A DNA stretch of 64,000 nucleotides from JAITWN01 sp050486285 (GCA_050486285.1 JBJHCZ010000017.1:4740-68739), one strand, 5' to 3'; shown: positions 17,925-29,163, numbered from the stretch's first letter. Translations and numbers: made by a program. The notes: generated by a model from the letters alone, not told the origin.

Positions 17925-19175
17925 ATGGCATGGAATGAACCGGGCGGACCGCCGGGCGGCGGCAACGATCCCTGGGGCGGCGGTGGCGGCTCGGGCAGCG
18001 GCGGCGGTGGCGGCGGTGGCCAGCCCCCGGACCTCGACGAGGTCGTCCGCAAGATGCAGGAAAAGTTCGGCGCCCTGTTCGGCGGCATCGGCGGCAAGCG
18101 CGGCGCCGGCGGCAAGGGCGGCGGCGGTGGCCGCTTTGCCTCGTTCGGCATCGGCACGATCCTGCTCGTCGTCGTCGGCCTGTGGGGGCTGTCCGGTCTG
18201 TACATCGTGCAGGAAGGCAGCGAGGGCGTCGTGCTGCGCTTCGGCGAATACCAGTCGACGGTCGGTTCCGGTCTGCACTGGCACATCCCGTATCCGATCG
18301 AGTCGGTCGAGATCGTCAATGTGCAGGAGATCCGCACCTCCGAGATCGGCTATCGTTCGGCGACGCAGGGGCAGTCGGCGCGCGGGGTACTGCGCGAGGC
18401 GCTGATGCTGACCCAGGACGAGAACATCGTCGATATCAAGCTCGCGGTGCAGTATCGCATCAAGGATTCAAGGGAGTACCTGTTCAACGTGTTCAATCCC
18501 GATGTGACGCTGACCCAGGCCTCGGAGAGCGCGCTGCGCGAGGTCATCGGCAAGAGCACGCTCGACTTCGTGCTGACCGAGGGTCGCGCCGAGGTCGTCG
18601 CGCGCGTCAACACCCTGATTCAGCAGATCCTCGACACTTACGAGGCCGGCCTGCACGTGACCAGCGTCAACCTGCAGGACGCGCAGCCGCCCGAAGAGGT
18701 GCAGCATGCCTTCGACGACGCGGTCAAGGCGCGCGAGGACGAGGAACGCCTGCGCAACGAGGCGCAGACCTACGCCAACGACATCCTGCCGCGCGCCCGC
18801 GGTCAGGCCGCCCGCGTCATCGAGGAGGCCAACGCCTACCAGGCGCAGGTGATCACGCAGGCCGAAGGTGACGTCGCCCGCTTCACGCAGATCCTCGACG
18901 AATACAAGAAGGCGCCCGACATCCTGCGCGAGCGCATGTACATCGAGACCGTCGAGGCCATCATGGGGAACGTCAGCAAGGTCATGATCGACGTCGAGGG
19001 CGGCAACAACCTGCTGTTCCTGCCGCTCGACCGCATGATGTCCGGCCGGTCGGAAGGCGACATGCGCACGGACGCGGCGCGCAGCGCCACCGGTCGCTCG
19101 CCGACCCCGTTGATCGTCGACGAGGTCGTCGACCGCACGCGCTCCGCGTTGCGTGACCGGGGAGGGCTGCGCTGA
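17925..19175 (+). CDS. hflK: FtsH modulator HflK
   Basis: The 416-residue protein has a Gly-rich cytoplasmic N-terminus (runs of GGGG around residues 5-30 and 55-75), one membrane segment (FGIGTILLVVVGLWGLSGLY) and an SPFH/Band-7 domain (about 100-290) followed by a coiled coil. AGGA 7 nt before the ATG at 17925 supports this start over one at 17901. With HflC it forms the large periplasmic cage around FtsH. The stop overlaps the hflC start by one base. Confidence 0.95.
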   Translation: MAWNEPGGPPGGGNDPWGGGGGSGSGGGGGGGQPPDLDEVVRKMQEKFGALFGGIGGKRGAGGKGGGGGRFASFGIGTILLVVVGLWGLSGLYIVQEGSEGVVLRFGEYQSTVGSGLHWHIPYPIESVEIVNVQEIRTSEIGYRSATQGQSARGVLREALMLTQDENIVDIKLAVQYRIKDSREYLFNVFNPDVTLTQASESALREVIGKSTLDFVLTEGRAEVVARVNTLIQQILDTYEAGLHVTSVNLQDAQPPEEVQHAFDDAVKAREDEERLRNEAQTYANDILPRARGQAARVIEEANAYQAQVITQAEGDVARFTQILDEYKKAPDILRERMYIETVEAIMGNVSKVMIDVEGGNNLLFLPLDRMMSGRSEGDMRTDAARSATGRSPTPLIVDEVVDRTRSALRDRGGLR

Positions 19176-20047
19176 TGGGACAGATGAAATCACTCGGCAT
19201 CATCGTACTGATCGCGCTCGCGGTCCTCGCCTCGATGTCGCTGTTCACGGTCAAGGAATACGAGCGCGCGATCCTGTTCCGCTTCGGAGAGATCATGCGC
19301 ACCGATTATGATCCGGGCCTGCATTTCAAGATCCCGGTCATCAACAACGTGCGCAAGTTCGACGGCCGCGTGATGTCGATGGACGCTGACCCGGAGCGCT
19401 ATCTGACCGCGGAGATGAAGAACCTGATCGTCGACGCCTTCGTCAAGTGGCGCATCCGCGACGTCGGCCAGTACTACATGGCGCTCGGCGGCGACGAGTT
19501 CCGCGCCCGTGACCGTCTGTCGCAGATCGTCAAGGACGGTCTGCGCGCCGAGTTCGGCAAGCGCACCGTGCAGGAAGTGGTGTCCGGCGATCGCGCCGCG
19601 ATGACCGCCGTGCTGCGCGTCGGCGCCGACAACCAGGCGCGCAATCTCGGCATCGAGATCGTCGACGTGCGTCTGAAGCGCGTCGATCTGCCGGAGGACG
19701 TCAGCGTGTCGGTCTATCGCCGAATGGAGGCCGAGCGCGTGCGCGTCGCGACCGACCTGCGCGCCCGCGGCGCCGAGGCCGCCGAGCGCATACGCGCCGA
19801 CGCCGACCGCCAGCGTACGATCATCCTCGCCGAGGCCTATCGCGAGTCCGAGGACCTGCGCGGTGCCGGCGATGCCGGCGCGGCCGATATCTACGCGAAG
19901 GCGTTCTCGCGTGACCCGGAGTTCTATTCGTTCTATCGCAGCATCAATGCCTACCGGAACGCCTTCAAGGACCGTTCGGACCTGATGGTGATCGAGCCCG
20001 ACAGCGACTTCTTCAAGTACTTCAGGGATCCGAGAGGCGGTCGATAG
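19175..20047 (+). CDS. hflC: FtsH modulator HflC
   Basis: The 290-residue partner of HflK has an N-terminal anchor (LGIIVLIALAVLASMSLFTV) and an SPFH domain beginning VKEYERAILFRFGEI. A long helical region follows (YRRMEAERVRVATDLRARG). The C-terminus has the usual DPEFYSFYRSINAYRNAF motif. TGATG coupling to hflK ensures equal expression. The order and overlap match the canonical hflXKC operon. Confidence 0.96.
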   Translation: MGQMKSLGIIVLIALAVLASMSLFTVKEYERAILFRFGEIMRTDYDPGLHFKIPVINNVRKFDGRVMSMDADPERYLTAEMKNLIVDAFVKWRIRDVGQYYMALGGDEFRARDRLSQIVKDGLRAEFGKRTVQEVVSGDRAAMTAVLRVGADNQARNLGIEIVDVRLKRVDLPEDVSVSVYRRMEAERVRVATDLRARGAEAAERIRADADRQRTIILAEAYRESEDLRGAGDAGAADIYAKAFSRDPEFYSFYRSINAYRNAFKDRSDLMVIEPDSDFFKYFRDPRGGR

Positions 20048-20080
20048 CGCGGACCTGCCGGTCCGTCGGGCAAGCGAGCG

Positions 20081-21298
20081 ATGAAAAAGACCCGCCTCGA
20101 CGCGAACACGAACCGCTGGCTGCTGCCTGACGGTGTCGACGAGTTCCTGCCGCCGCAGGCGGAGGCGCTCGAGCAGCTGCGGCGCGACCTGCTCGACATG
20201 TTCTCGAGCTGGGGATACGAGCTCGTGATCCCGCCGCTGATCGAGTATCTCGAGTCGTTGCTGATCGGCACCGGCAACGACCTCGACCTCGAGACCTTCA
20301 AGCTGATCGACCAGGCCACCGGCCGGCTGATGGGCGTCCGCGCCGACATTACGCCGCAGGCCGCGCGCATCGACGCCCACCGCCTGTCGCGCAACGGCCC
20401 GGTACGGCTGTGCTATCTCGACCCGGTCGTGCGCACCCGTCGCCACGGCTTCGCCAGCTCGCGCAATCCGATCCAGGTCGGCGCCGAGCTGTACGGCCAT
20501 GCCGGCATCGAGAGCGACATCGAGATGCTGCGCCTGATGGTGCGCACGCTGCGCATCGCCGGACTCGACACCTTCCACATCGACCTCGGCCATGTCGGCA
20601 TCTTCCGCACGCTGGCGCGCGACGCCGGCCTCGATGAGTCGCAGGAGGCGATGCTGTTCGACGCCTTGCAGCGCAAGGCCCGACCCGAGATCGAGACCTT
20701 CCTCGGCGGCCTCGACATCGGCGCCGCGCAGCGCCGGCGCCTGATCGCGCTGGTCGAGCTGAACGGCCACAGCGACGTCCTCGACGAGGCCCGCCGCCAG
20801 TTCAAGGGCGCGGGCAAGGAGGTCGGCGCGGCGCTCGACTCGCTGGCGCAGATGGCCGAGGCCGCCGAATGCCAGCTGGCGACGATCAACCTGCATTTCG
20901 ACCTCGCCGAACTGCGCGGCTATCGCTACCAGTCCGGCGTCGTCTTTGCCGCCTTCGTGCCCGGCCACGGCTGGGAGATCGCCCGCGGCGGCCGTTACGA
21001 CGAGATCGGCCGCTTCTTCGGCCGCACCCGCCCGGCCACCGGCTTCAGCACCGACCTGAAGACGCTGCTCGCGCTCGGCCCGACCGCCGCCGAACGCAAG
21101 GACGGCATCCTCGCGCCGCCGTGGAGCACCGACGACAGCCTGCGCGACCTGATCCGCCGGTTGCGCAAGCAGGGCGAGCGCGTGATCTACACGCTGCCGG
21201 GCCAGCAGGCCGGCGCGGCGGAAATGGGCTGCAACCGCACCATCGAAAAAAGGGACGGCCGCTGGACAGTGGTGGACAGCACCGCCCCCGGGAAATAG
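20081..21298 (+). CDS. hisZ: ATP phosphoribosyltransferase regulatory subunit HisZ
   Basis: The 405-residue HisRS-like paralogue has no aminoacylation role. Class II core elements are seen (motif 2-like FRADITPQAARIDAHR equivalent, LCYLDPVVRTR, and ARGGRYDEIGRFFG near motif 3). It lacks the HisRS anticodon domain. It partners the short form of HisG, so the genome should encode a short HisG elsewhere. The position between hflC and purA is standard in this group. Confidence 0.93.
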   Translation: MKKTRLDANTNRWLLPDGVDEFLPPQAEALEQLRRDLLDMFSSWGYELVIPPLIEYLESLLIGTGNDLDLETFKLIDQATGRLMGVRADITPQAARIDAHRLSRNGPVRLCYLDPVVRTRRHGFASSRNPIQVGAELYGHAGIESDIEMLRLMVRTLRIAGLDTFHIDLGHVGIFRTLARDAGLDESQEAMLFDALQRKARPEIETFLGGLDIGAAQRRRLIALVELNGHSDVLDEARRQFKGAGKEVGAALDSLAQMAEAAECQLATINLHFDLAELRGYRYQSGVVFAAFVPGHGWEIARGGRYDEIGRFFGRTRPATGFSTDLKTLLALGPTAAERKDGILAPPWSTDDSLRDLIRRLRKQGERVIYTLPGQQAGAAEMGCNRTIEKRDGRWTVVDSTAPGK

Positions 21299-21340
21299 AC
21301 GCGGTTCGCAATGTCCACCGCATCCTATCTATAATAGCGA

Positions 21341-21453
21341 CCGTCAGCCGGGGTGATGTCCTGAGACAGGACCTTCGGCCGCAGGGATGCGGCCGTGAGC
21401 TACAGGGATGTATTCACGCGCGTCCTGTCTCAGGACATCACCCCGGCTGACGG
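21341..21453 (+). repeat. Hairpin element A (type 1, twin GGA loops)
   Basis: Perfect 31-bp inverted arms (21341-21371 and 21423-21453) enclose a 51-nt core. Hairpin 1 is a 7-bp stem CGGCCGC/GCGGCCG with loop AGGGAT (21376-21395). Hairpin 2 is TACA-GGGA-TGTA (21401-21412). The GGA triplets are 18 nt apart. No outer second stem was found, unlike in the other four copies. It lies between hisZ and purA, both plus strand, and could also act as a transcription attenuator there. Confidence 0.85.
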
Positions 21454-21477
21454 CTCTCCCTAGCGAACAGGAATGGC

Positions 21478-22778
<1,301 letters not shown>

Positions 22779-22782
<4 letters not shown>

Positions 22783-23153
22783 ACGCCTTCCGCGCCCGTA
22801 CCGACGGCTTCGCGCCCTGCCTAGCGGCGATGCTGGTCTGTTTTCTGGTATGGACGCAATTCAGCGGGCTGCACCTGCACCAGCCGGAGGGCGAGCGCCC
22901 CCATGTTCACGCGGCGCATGCGCCGGGACATGGCCATGACACTCATCCTCACCCCATGGACGGGGAGCTCGATCTCTCCCTGGTCAGCCTGGTCAAGCAG
23001 ATCCTGTCATTCCCGCTCGCGCTGATCGCGCTGTGTCTGCTGCTCCGGGTCTCGATCTGTCGGCGGATGCCGCTGCCCGCCGATCTCCGGCTATCCGCAG
23101 GACCCTGGTTCCGTTTCATCCCGCCCTTGCGCGGCCCGCCCGCGACCGTCTGA
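22779..23153 (+). CDS. Small His-rich membrane/periplasmic protein of the metal-efflux locus
   Basis: The 124-residue product has a hydrophobic N-terminal segment (residues about 13-28). A His-rich stretch follows (14 His in about 33 residues, LHLHQPEGERPHVHAAHAPG...). It then has a second hydrophobic segment (ILSFPLALIALCLLLRVSI) and a proline-rich tail ending RGPPATV. This layout is like small unnamed proteins at the head of CzcCBA-type clusters. A metal-sensing or periplasmic metal-binding role is inferred. The start overlaps purA, but function belongs with the efflux genes downstream. Confidence 0.62.
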
Positions 23154-23242
23154 TCCTCCGCTGATCCGCCGCGCTTCGCGCGGTCCCTGCTGCACCTGTT
23201 TTCAAACCGGCGGTCGCCTGCGCGCGACCGGGGATTCATATC

Positions 23243-24508
23243 ATGAGTGATATCAGATACTGGCTCTATCCATTTGTATTTATTGTACTGAGTATGGGCA
23301 TGTCACCGGCCCTCGCAACGCCGTGGACACTCGAATCCAGTATCCAGCGCGCGCTCGAACACGCGCCGGAGCTCGAAGCGGCGCAGGCCCGGGTTGCCGC
23401 GTCACGCGCGGCCACCGACCAAGCCGGCGCCTGGCCGAATCCCTCGATCGAACTGCGCGTCGATGACCGGCTCGGGCGAGAACTCGGCGACGGCGGCCGC
23501 GACGTCACGGCCTTGAGCATTACCCAGCCCTTGTCATGGGGAAAGGTCGGCGCCCGTCGCGAACTGGCGCGCACCGCGATCGCCTGGCATCTCGCCGACA
23601 TCGACGATACCCGCCTCGATGTCGAGATTCGCGCTGCCGGGGCCTTCCACCGCCTGCAACTGGCGCAGGCGCAACTCGAACTCGCGCGCGACGCGGCGGT
23701 GCAGGCCAGCGACATCGCGCGCGTGGGCAAGCGCCGCGCCGACGCCGGCGACCTGCCTCGCCTCGAATGGCTGCGTCTCGAACTGCTCGCGGCCCAGTAC
23801 CGTCAGGCGGTCGAGGAGGCTGAGGGCGAATGGTCGGAGGCAGCCGCCGGATTCGCGGTGCTGACGGGACTCGAAGCCAGATCGACGCCGCGGGTCGCGC
23901 CGTTCGAACAGTTGCCGGAACAACCGCCGCTCGAACACTGGCTCGCGGCGACCGAGGCGCACCCGATGCTGCGCCAGGGCCGGCTCGCGATCGACCTCGT
24001 CTCGGCCGAGCGCGCGCTGACCCGACGGGAACGCCTGCCGGACATCGCGCTGGTCGTCTATCGGGAATATGAGGCGATCGCCGGCGCAAAGGAGGCGGTG
24101 AGCGGCGCCGGCGTCACGATCGAAGTGCCGCTCTGGGACAGGCGACGAGGCCGCATCGACGAACTGACCGCCCGCGGCGCGGAGGCGGAGGCGCGCCTGC
24201 GAGGCGAGCAGCGCAGTCATCTCGGTGACGTACGGATGCGTTATCTGCATCTCAGGCACCTGGTAGAACAGGCGCGCAGACAGGCCGCCGAGGTGCTCGC
24301 GCCCGCGCGCGAGGTGATGTCGATGACGCGGCGCGCCTACGAGGCCGGCGAGGTCGAACTGCCGTCGCTGATCGAGGCGATCGAGACCGCGCGCGCCGCT
24401 GAGTATGGCTATCAGCAATCGCTGTTCAATGCCTGGCAGGAGCTGGCGCGTCTGCGCGCGGATGCAGGCGTGACGCTCGATCATTTCCATCGGGAGGCGG
24501 GACGATGA
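23243..24508 (+). CDS. Outer-membrane efflux channel, CzcC-like
   Basis: The 421-residue TolC-superfamily protein has a signal peptide (to about residue 28, SPALA). Two OEP repeats follow, each with long helices (SIQRALEHAPELEAAQARV; then LTARGAEAEARLRGEQRSHL). It forms the outer-membrane conduit of the tripartite pump encoded with the next two genes. The stop overlaps the adaptor start by 4 bp. Confidence 0.9.
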   Translation: MSDIRYWLYPFVFIVLSMGMSPALATPWTLESSIQRALEHAPELEAAQARVAASRAATDQAGAWPNPSIELRVDDRLGRELGDGGRDVTALSITQPLSWGKVGARRELARTAIAWHLADIDDTRLDVEIRAAGAFHRLQLAQAQLELARDAAVQASDIARVGKRRADAGDLPRLEWLRLELLAAQYRQAVEEAEGEWSEAAAGFAVLTGLEARSTPRVAPFEQLPEQPPLEHWLAATEAHPMLRQGRLAIDLVSAERALTRRERLPDIALVVYREYEAIAGAKEAVSGAGVTIEVPLWDRRRGRIDELTARGAEAEARLRGEQRSHLGDVRMRYLHLRHLVEQARRQAAEVLAPAREVMSMTRRAYEAGEVELPSLIEAIETARAAEYGYQQSLFNAWQELARLRADAGVTLDHFHREAGR

Positions 24509-26010
24509 AGAGATTTCTCGAAGGGAAGGCGTGGCTCGTGCTCGCGTTGCTCGCGCCGCTGTCAGCGATCGCGCATGAGGGCGTGACGATCCGGGAAGCG
24601 GGGCTGGAACTCTTCATGGAACCGCCGATGCTCGTCAGCGGCGAACCGGCGCGGCTGGTCGTCCACCTGACGACCCTCGAAGACCACCAGCCGGTGCGCG
24701 CGGGATCTCTCGAGATGACCTTGCAGCCGCGCGATGGCGACGGCCTGCGCGTCGAATCAATCTCGCCGCGGCAGCCGGGTATCCACGTCCTCGAGTTCAC
24801 GCCCGCGACGACGGGCATCCATACGATGCGGTTCCGTGTCCATCTCCCTGACGGGATGCGCGAGATCGTCTTGCGGGCGACCCCGGTGTTCACGCCCGAA
24901 GTGGCGCAGCGCTTCCGCGCACGCGGCGACGAAGAGGAAGATCACGACCACGATGACGAGATCCACTTTTCCAAGGAACGGCAGTGGCGCATGGCATTTT
25001 CCACTGTGCCCGCGCGTCGGGAGGCGATCTCGGCGCGGCTGAACCTGTCGGCAATCGTCGAGCCGGTGCCGGGACGCCTGGTCGAGGTCGTCGCGCCCGC
25101 GCGCGGCATCCTTCGACAGGTCAAAGCACAGGCATGGTTGCGTGAGGGACAGGCGGTGCGTGTCGGCGATCGCCTTGCCGAACTGGTCCCGGTGGCCGCG
25201 ATCGACGACCTCGCGCGGCTGCGCGCCGAACACGAGGCCGCCGAGGCGCACCTGCGGCTGGCCCAGGCCGAACTCGCGCGCGTGCGCATCCTCGCCGCCG
25301 ACGGCGTGGTCGCCGAGCGCCGGCTGATCGAGGCAGAGGCAGAGGAGGTTGCGGCACGGGCGGCACGCGATACACTGCGCGACCGGCTGGCTGGCGCGCG
25401 TGGTGACGGCGCAACGGGTGAGGGCCTGCCGTTGCAGGCGACGCTCGACGGTATCGTGGTCTCCGCCCCGGTCGTCCCGGGGCAGGTCGTCGAGACCGGC
25501 GCCCGCATCGCGACGCTGCTCGATGCCCGTCGCGTCTGGCTGCGCGTGCGCGCGCCGGCGCAGGATGTCGCGCTGCTGACGGACCCGCAGGATCTCCGCG
25601 TGCGCAAGCCCGGCGGTCGTGACTGGAGCACGCTCGGGGCATCGACCCTGGTCTATCGGGGGCAGGTGCTCGAGAACGGCGAGCAGCCGCTGGTCTTCGA
25701 GATCGACAATCCCGGCGAGCTGACGATCGGACTGCCTTTGATCGCGAGTCTTGCGGTCGGCAAGCCCGAACTCCAGGTAACGATCCCCGGCGCCGCGCTG
25801 CTCGACGATGACGGCATCGACATTGTCATCGTGCAGCTGGGCGGCGAGAGCTTCGAGCGCCGGGCGGTGCGTATCGGGGTGCGCGCCGCCGGTCGCGTCG
25901 CGATCCTCGACGGCCTCGACGACGGCGAGCGTGTCGTCGTCGACGGCGCCTATGCAGTGCTGCTCGCGGGCCGCGATGCCGGAGGGCTCGACCATGGCCA
26001 TGCGCACTGA
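24505..26010 (+). CDS. Heavy-metal RND periplasmic adaptor, CzcB/CusB-like
   Basis: The 501-residue adaptor has a signal peptide, an extra N-terminal beta domain (residues about 25-130), an acidic/His patch DEEEDHDHDDEIHF (about 143-156) likely to bind metal, then the lipoyl, helical-hairpin and beta-barrel domains of an HlyD-type adaptor. The helical hairpin is around residues 230-300 (RLRAEHEAAEAHLRLAQAEL). The tail ends GGLDHGHAH, again metal-binding. It is translationally coupled to the CzcC-like gene. Confidence 0.9.
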   Translation: MKRFLEGKAWLVLALLAPLSAIAHEGVTIREAGLELFMEPPMLVSGEPARLVVHLTTLEDHQPVRAGSLEMTLQPRDGDGLRVESISPRQPGIHVLEFTPATTGIHTMRFRVHLPDGMREIVLRATPVFTPEVAQRFRARGDEEEDHDHDDEIHFSKERQWRMAFSTVPARREAISARLNLSAIVEPVPGRLVEVVAPARGILRQVKAQAWLREGQAVRVGDRLAELVPVAAIDDLARLRAEHEAAEAHLRLAQAELARVRILAADGVVAERRLIEAEAEEVAARAARDTLRDRLAGARGDGATGEGLPLQATLDGIVVSAPVVPGQVVETGARIATLLDARRVWLRVRAPAQDVALLTDPQDLRVRKPGGRDWSTLGASTLVYRGQVLENGEQPLVFEIDNPGELTIGLPLIASLAVGKPELQVTIPGAALLDDDGIDIVIVQLGGESFERRAVRIGVRAAGRVAILDGLDDGERVVVDGAYAVLLAGRDAGGLDHGHAH

Positions 26011-26022
26011 GGGGAGGCCGAC

Positions 26023-29000
26023 ATGCTGGACAGACTGATCGGCTGGTCGCTCGACAATCGCGTGATCGTCATAGCGCTCGCCGCGGCGCTGCTCGCCGCC
26101 GGCGCGTGGTCGGCGCGTAATGCCGTGCTCGACGTGTTTCCGGACCTGACGGCGCCGACGGTCACGGTGATGACCGAGGCGCCGGGTCTGGCCGCGGAGG
26201 AGGTCGAGCAGCAGGTCACGTTTGCGATCGAGAGCGCCGTCAACGGCGCCGATCGCGTGCGCCGCGTGCGCTCGCAGTCGGTGCCCGGCTTCTCGATGGT
26301 CTGGGTCGAGTTCGACTGGGGCGTCGATATCTACGAGGCGCGCCAGGTCGTCACCGAACGGCTCGGTCAGGTGCGCGGGCTGCCGGGCGGCGTCGAGGCC
26401 CCGCAACTCGGTCCGATCACCTCGATCATGGGCGAGATCCTCTATCTCGGCCTGCGCGCAACGGCGCCCGCCGACCTGATGCAGGCGCGTGAGGCCGCGG
26501 ACTGGCTGATCGGCCCGCAGCTGCTCGGTATCCCGGGCGTCGCCCAGGTCGTCAGTCTCGGCGGCGAGGTGCGGCAGTATCAGGCCCTGATCGACCCCGA
26601 GCGCCTGCGCGCCCATGACGTCGGCGTGCAGCAGTTGCGCGACGCGCTGGCGGCGGCCAACCGCAATGCCAGCGGCGCGTTGGTCGAGCGCGGCGGCCAG
26701 GATTATCTGGTCCGCTTCCTCGGTCGCAGCACGGACCTCGACGATTTTCGGGAGGCGGTGGTCGCGGTACGCGGCGATCTGCCGCTGCGCGTGCGCCACG
26801 TCGCCGACATCACGATCGGGCCGGCGCTCGCGGTCGGCAACGGCGGCGTCAACGGCGAGGATGGCGTCGTCATCGCGGTCGCGAAGCAACCGGGCGCCGA
26901 TACCCCGGCGCTGACGCGGGCGATCGGCGCGCGCCTCGAAGCACTGCGGCCCCATTTGCCGGCGGGCGTGGTACTGGAACCCGCGCTGTTCCGCCAGGCC
27001 GATTTCATCGAGCTGGCGGTACGCAACGTCTCGATCGCGCTGCGCGATGGCGCGATCTTCGTCGCAGTGATCCTGTTCCTGTTCCTGCTGAACGTGCGCA
27101 CGACCGCGATCTCCCTGCTGGCGATACCCTTGTCGCTGGTCGCGGCGCTGCTCGCGTTGACGGCGCTCGGCATCGGCATCAACACGATGACGCTCGGCGG
27201 CATGACGATCGCGATCGGCGCGCTGGTCGACGACGCGATCATCTTCGTCGAGAATATCCACCGGCGCCTGCGCGAGAACCATGCCCGCGCGACGCCCGCC
27301 GGCACGATCGCGGTGATCCGCGACGCCTGCGTCGAGGTGCGCCGTCCGGTGGTGTTCTCGACCGCGATCATCATGCTGGTGTTCGCGCCTCTGTTCTTCC
27401 TCGGCGGCGTCGAGGGCAGGCTGCTGCAGCCGCTCGGCATCGCCTATCTGGTCGCGATCGCCGCCTCGCTGCTGGTCGCGCTGACGGTCACGCCGGTGCT
27501 GGCGCACGGGTTGTTCCCCGGTGGCCGGGTATCGCGCGACGGCGGCGAGCCGCCGACGGTACGGCTGCTGGTGAGCGCCTACCGACCGCTCCTGCGCCTG
27601 ACGCAGGCATGGCCGCGCACGGTGCTCGCGGTCTCGCTCTCGCTGGTCCTCGCGACCCTGCTGGTCGTCAGCCAGCTCGGGCGATCGTTCCTGCCCGAGT
27701 TCAATGAGGGCAGCCTGACGATCGAGATGGTCACGCCGCCGGGGACCGCGCTCGCCGAATCGGCGCGGCTCGCGCAGGCGGTCGAGCGGGCGATCGCCGG
27801 GCGCCCGGAGGTACTCTCGGTGGCACGGCGCACCGGCCGCGCCGAGCTCGCGGAGCATACCCAGCCGCCGCACATGAGCGAGATCGACGTCCGCCTCGGC
27901 CCGCTGCCGCAGGGTAAGGCAGCGTTCCTCGAAGAGCTGCGTGAATTGCTGTCCGGCTTCGGAGGCGTAGGGTTCCATATCGGCCAGCCGATCTCGCACC
28001 GGATCGATCATATGCTGTCCGGCGTGCGCGCCAACGTCGCGATCAAGATCTTCGGCCCGTCACTGGCCGAGCTGCGGCGTCTCGGCGGCGAGATCGAGGC
28101 GCAACTGGAGACGATCGAGGGGCTGGTCGACGTCGTGGTCGAACCGCAGGCGGAGTCGCCGCAGTTTCGCTTGCGGGCCGATCGCGACGCCCTCGGACGT
28201 TACGGGTTGACGGTCGGCGAGATTGCCGAACTCATCGAGATCGCCTGGCGCGGCGAGGTCGTGTCGCAGGTGTTCGAGGGCAACCGGCGCTTCGACTTCG
28301 TGATCCGTCTGCCGGACGAACTGCGCGGCGACTTCGAGCGGCTCGCCGGGCTGCCGGTGACGACGCCGGCCGGCTACCGGGTGACGCTCGGAGAGCTGGT
28401 GATCCCGGCGCGCGAGCGCGGTGCCGGCACGATCCTGCGCGAGAATGCGGAGCGCCGGCTGGTCGTCGGCGCGAACGTCGCCGGGCGCGACCTGCATGGC
28501 GCGGTCGGGGAGGTGAGATCACGGCTCGCGGAGCAGATCGAGTTGCCGACCGGCTATCGCATCGAATACGGCGGGCAATTCGAGGCCGAGGCGCAGGCGA
28601 CCCGCACGCTGGTCGTCGTCGGGTCGGCGGTCCTGATCGCGATGCTGATGTTGCTGGCGCTGGCCTTGCGCTCCCTGAAGCTCGGCCTCGTCGTCATGGC
28701 GAACGTGCCGCTGGCCCTGGTCGGCGGCGTGATCGCGGTGCTCGCGATGGGCGGCGTCATGACGGTCGCGGCGCTGGTCGGTTTCATTACGCTGTTCGGG
28801 ATCGCCGTCCGCAACGGACTGTTGTTGATCAGCCGCTACCAGAGCCTTGCCGCCGAGGGACTGGCGCACGACGAGGTCATCGAGCGCGGCTCGACCGAGC
28901 GTCTGACGCCGATCCTGATGACTGCGCTGACCGCGGCACTGGCGCTGATCCCGCTCGCGCTCGGACTCGGCGAACCCGGCACCGAGATCCAGGCGCCGAT

Positions 29001-29163
29001 GGCCTGGGTGATCCTCGGCGGCCTGCTCAGCGCGACCGCGCTGAACATGGTGGTCGTGCCGGCGCTGTACCGGCTGATCGGCGCCGGCATCGCGGCGGAT
29101 GACGCGGCCCCCGGCGCAGCAGGATTGCAGGCGATTCAGGGGACTTCCAGCGATATCAGGTAA
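26023..29163 (+). CDS. Heavy-metal efflux RND permease, CzcA/CusA family
   Basis: The 1046-residue inner-membrane pump has 12 membrane segments in two halves. The TM4 motif AIGALVDDAIIFVEN fits best the Cu/Ag (HME4-type) pattern AxGxxxDAAxxxIEN, with Ala replaced by Asp, and not the DFG...DGA pattern of Zn/Co/Cd pumps. Substrate is therefore probably Cu or Ag but not certain. GGGGAGG lies 6 nt before the ATG. The 3' end overlaps the convergent cytochrome gene by 28 bp. Confidence 0.92.
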   Translation: MLDRLIGWSLDNRVIVIALAAALLAAGAWSARNAVLDVFPDLTAPTVTVMTEAPGLAAEEVEQQVTFAIESAVNGADRVRRVRSQSVPGFSMVWVEFDWGVDIYEARQVVTERLGQVRGLPGGVEAPQLGPITSIMGEILYLGLRATAPADLMQAREAADWLIGPQLLGIPGVAQVVSLGGEVRQYQALIDPERLRAHDVGVQQLRDALAAANRNASGALVERGGQDYLVRFLGRSTDLDDFREAVVAVRGDLPLRVRHVADITIGPALAVGNGGVNGEDGVVIAVAKQPGADTPALTRAIGARLEALRPHLPAGVVLEPALFRQADFIELAVRNVSIALRDGAIFVAVILFLFLLNVRTTAISLLAIPLSLVAALLALTALGIGINTMTLGGMTIAIGALVDDAIIFVENIHRRLRENHARATPAGTIAVIRDACVEVRRPVVFSTAIIMLVFAPLFFLGGVEGRLLQPLGIAYLVAIAASLLVALTVTPVLAHGLFPGGRVSRDGGEPPTVRLLVSAYRPLLRLTQAWPRTVLAVSLSLVLATLLVVSQLGRSFLPEFNEGSLTIEMVTPPGTALAESARLAQAVERAIAGRPEVLSVARRTGRAELAEHTQPPHMSEIDVRLGPLPQGKAAFLEELRELLSGFGGVGFHIGQPISHRIDHMLSGVRANVAIKIFGPSLAELRRLGGEIEAQLETIEGLVDVVVEPQAESPQFRLRADRDALGRYGLTVGEIAELIEIAWRGEVVSQVFEGNRRFDFVIRLPDELRGDFERLAGLPVTTPAGYRVTLGELVIPARERGAGTILRENAERRLVVGANVAGRDLHGAVGEVRSRLAEQIELPTGYRIEYGGQFEAEAQATRTLVVVGSAVLIAMLMLLALALRSLKLGLVVMANVPLALVGGVIAVLAMGGVMTVAALVGFITLFGIAVRNGLLLISRYQSLAAEGLAHDEVIERGSTERLTPILMTALTAALALIPLALGLGEPGTEIQAPMAWVILGGLLSATALNMVVVPALYRLIGAGIAADDAAPGAAGLQAIQGTSSDIR

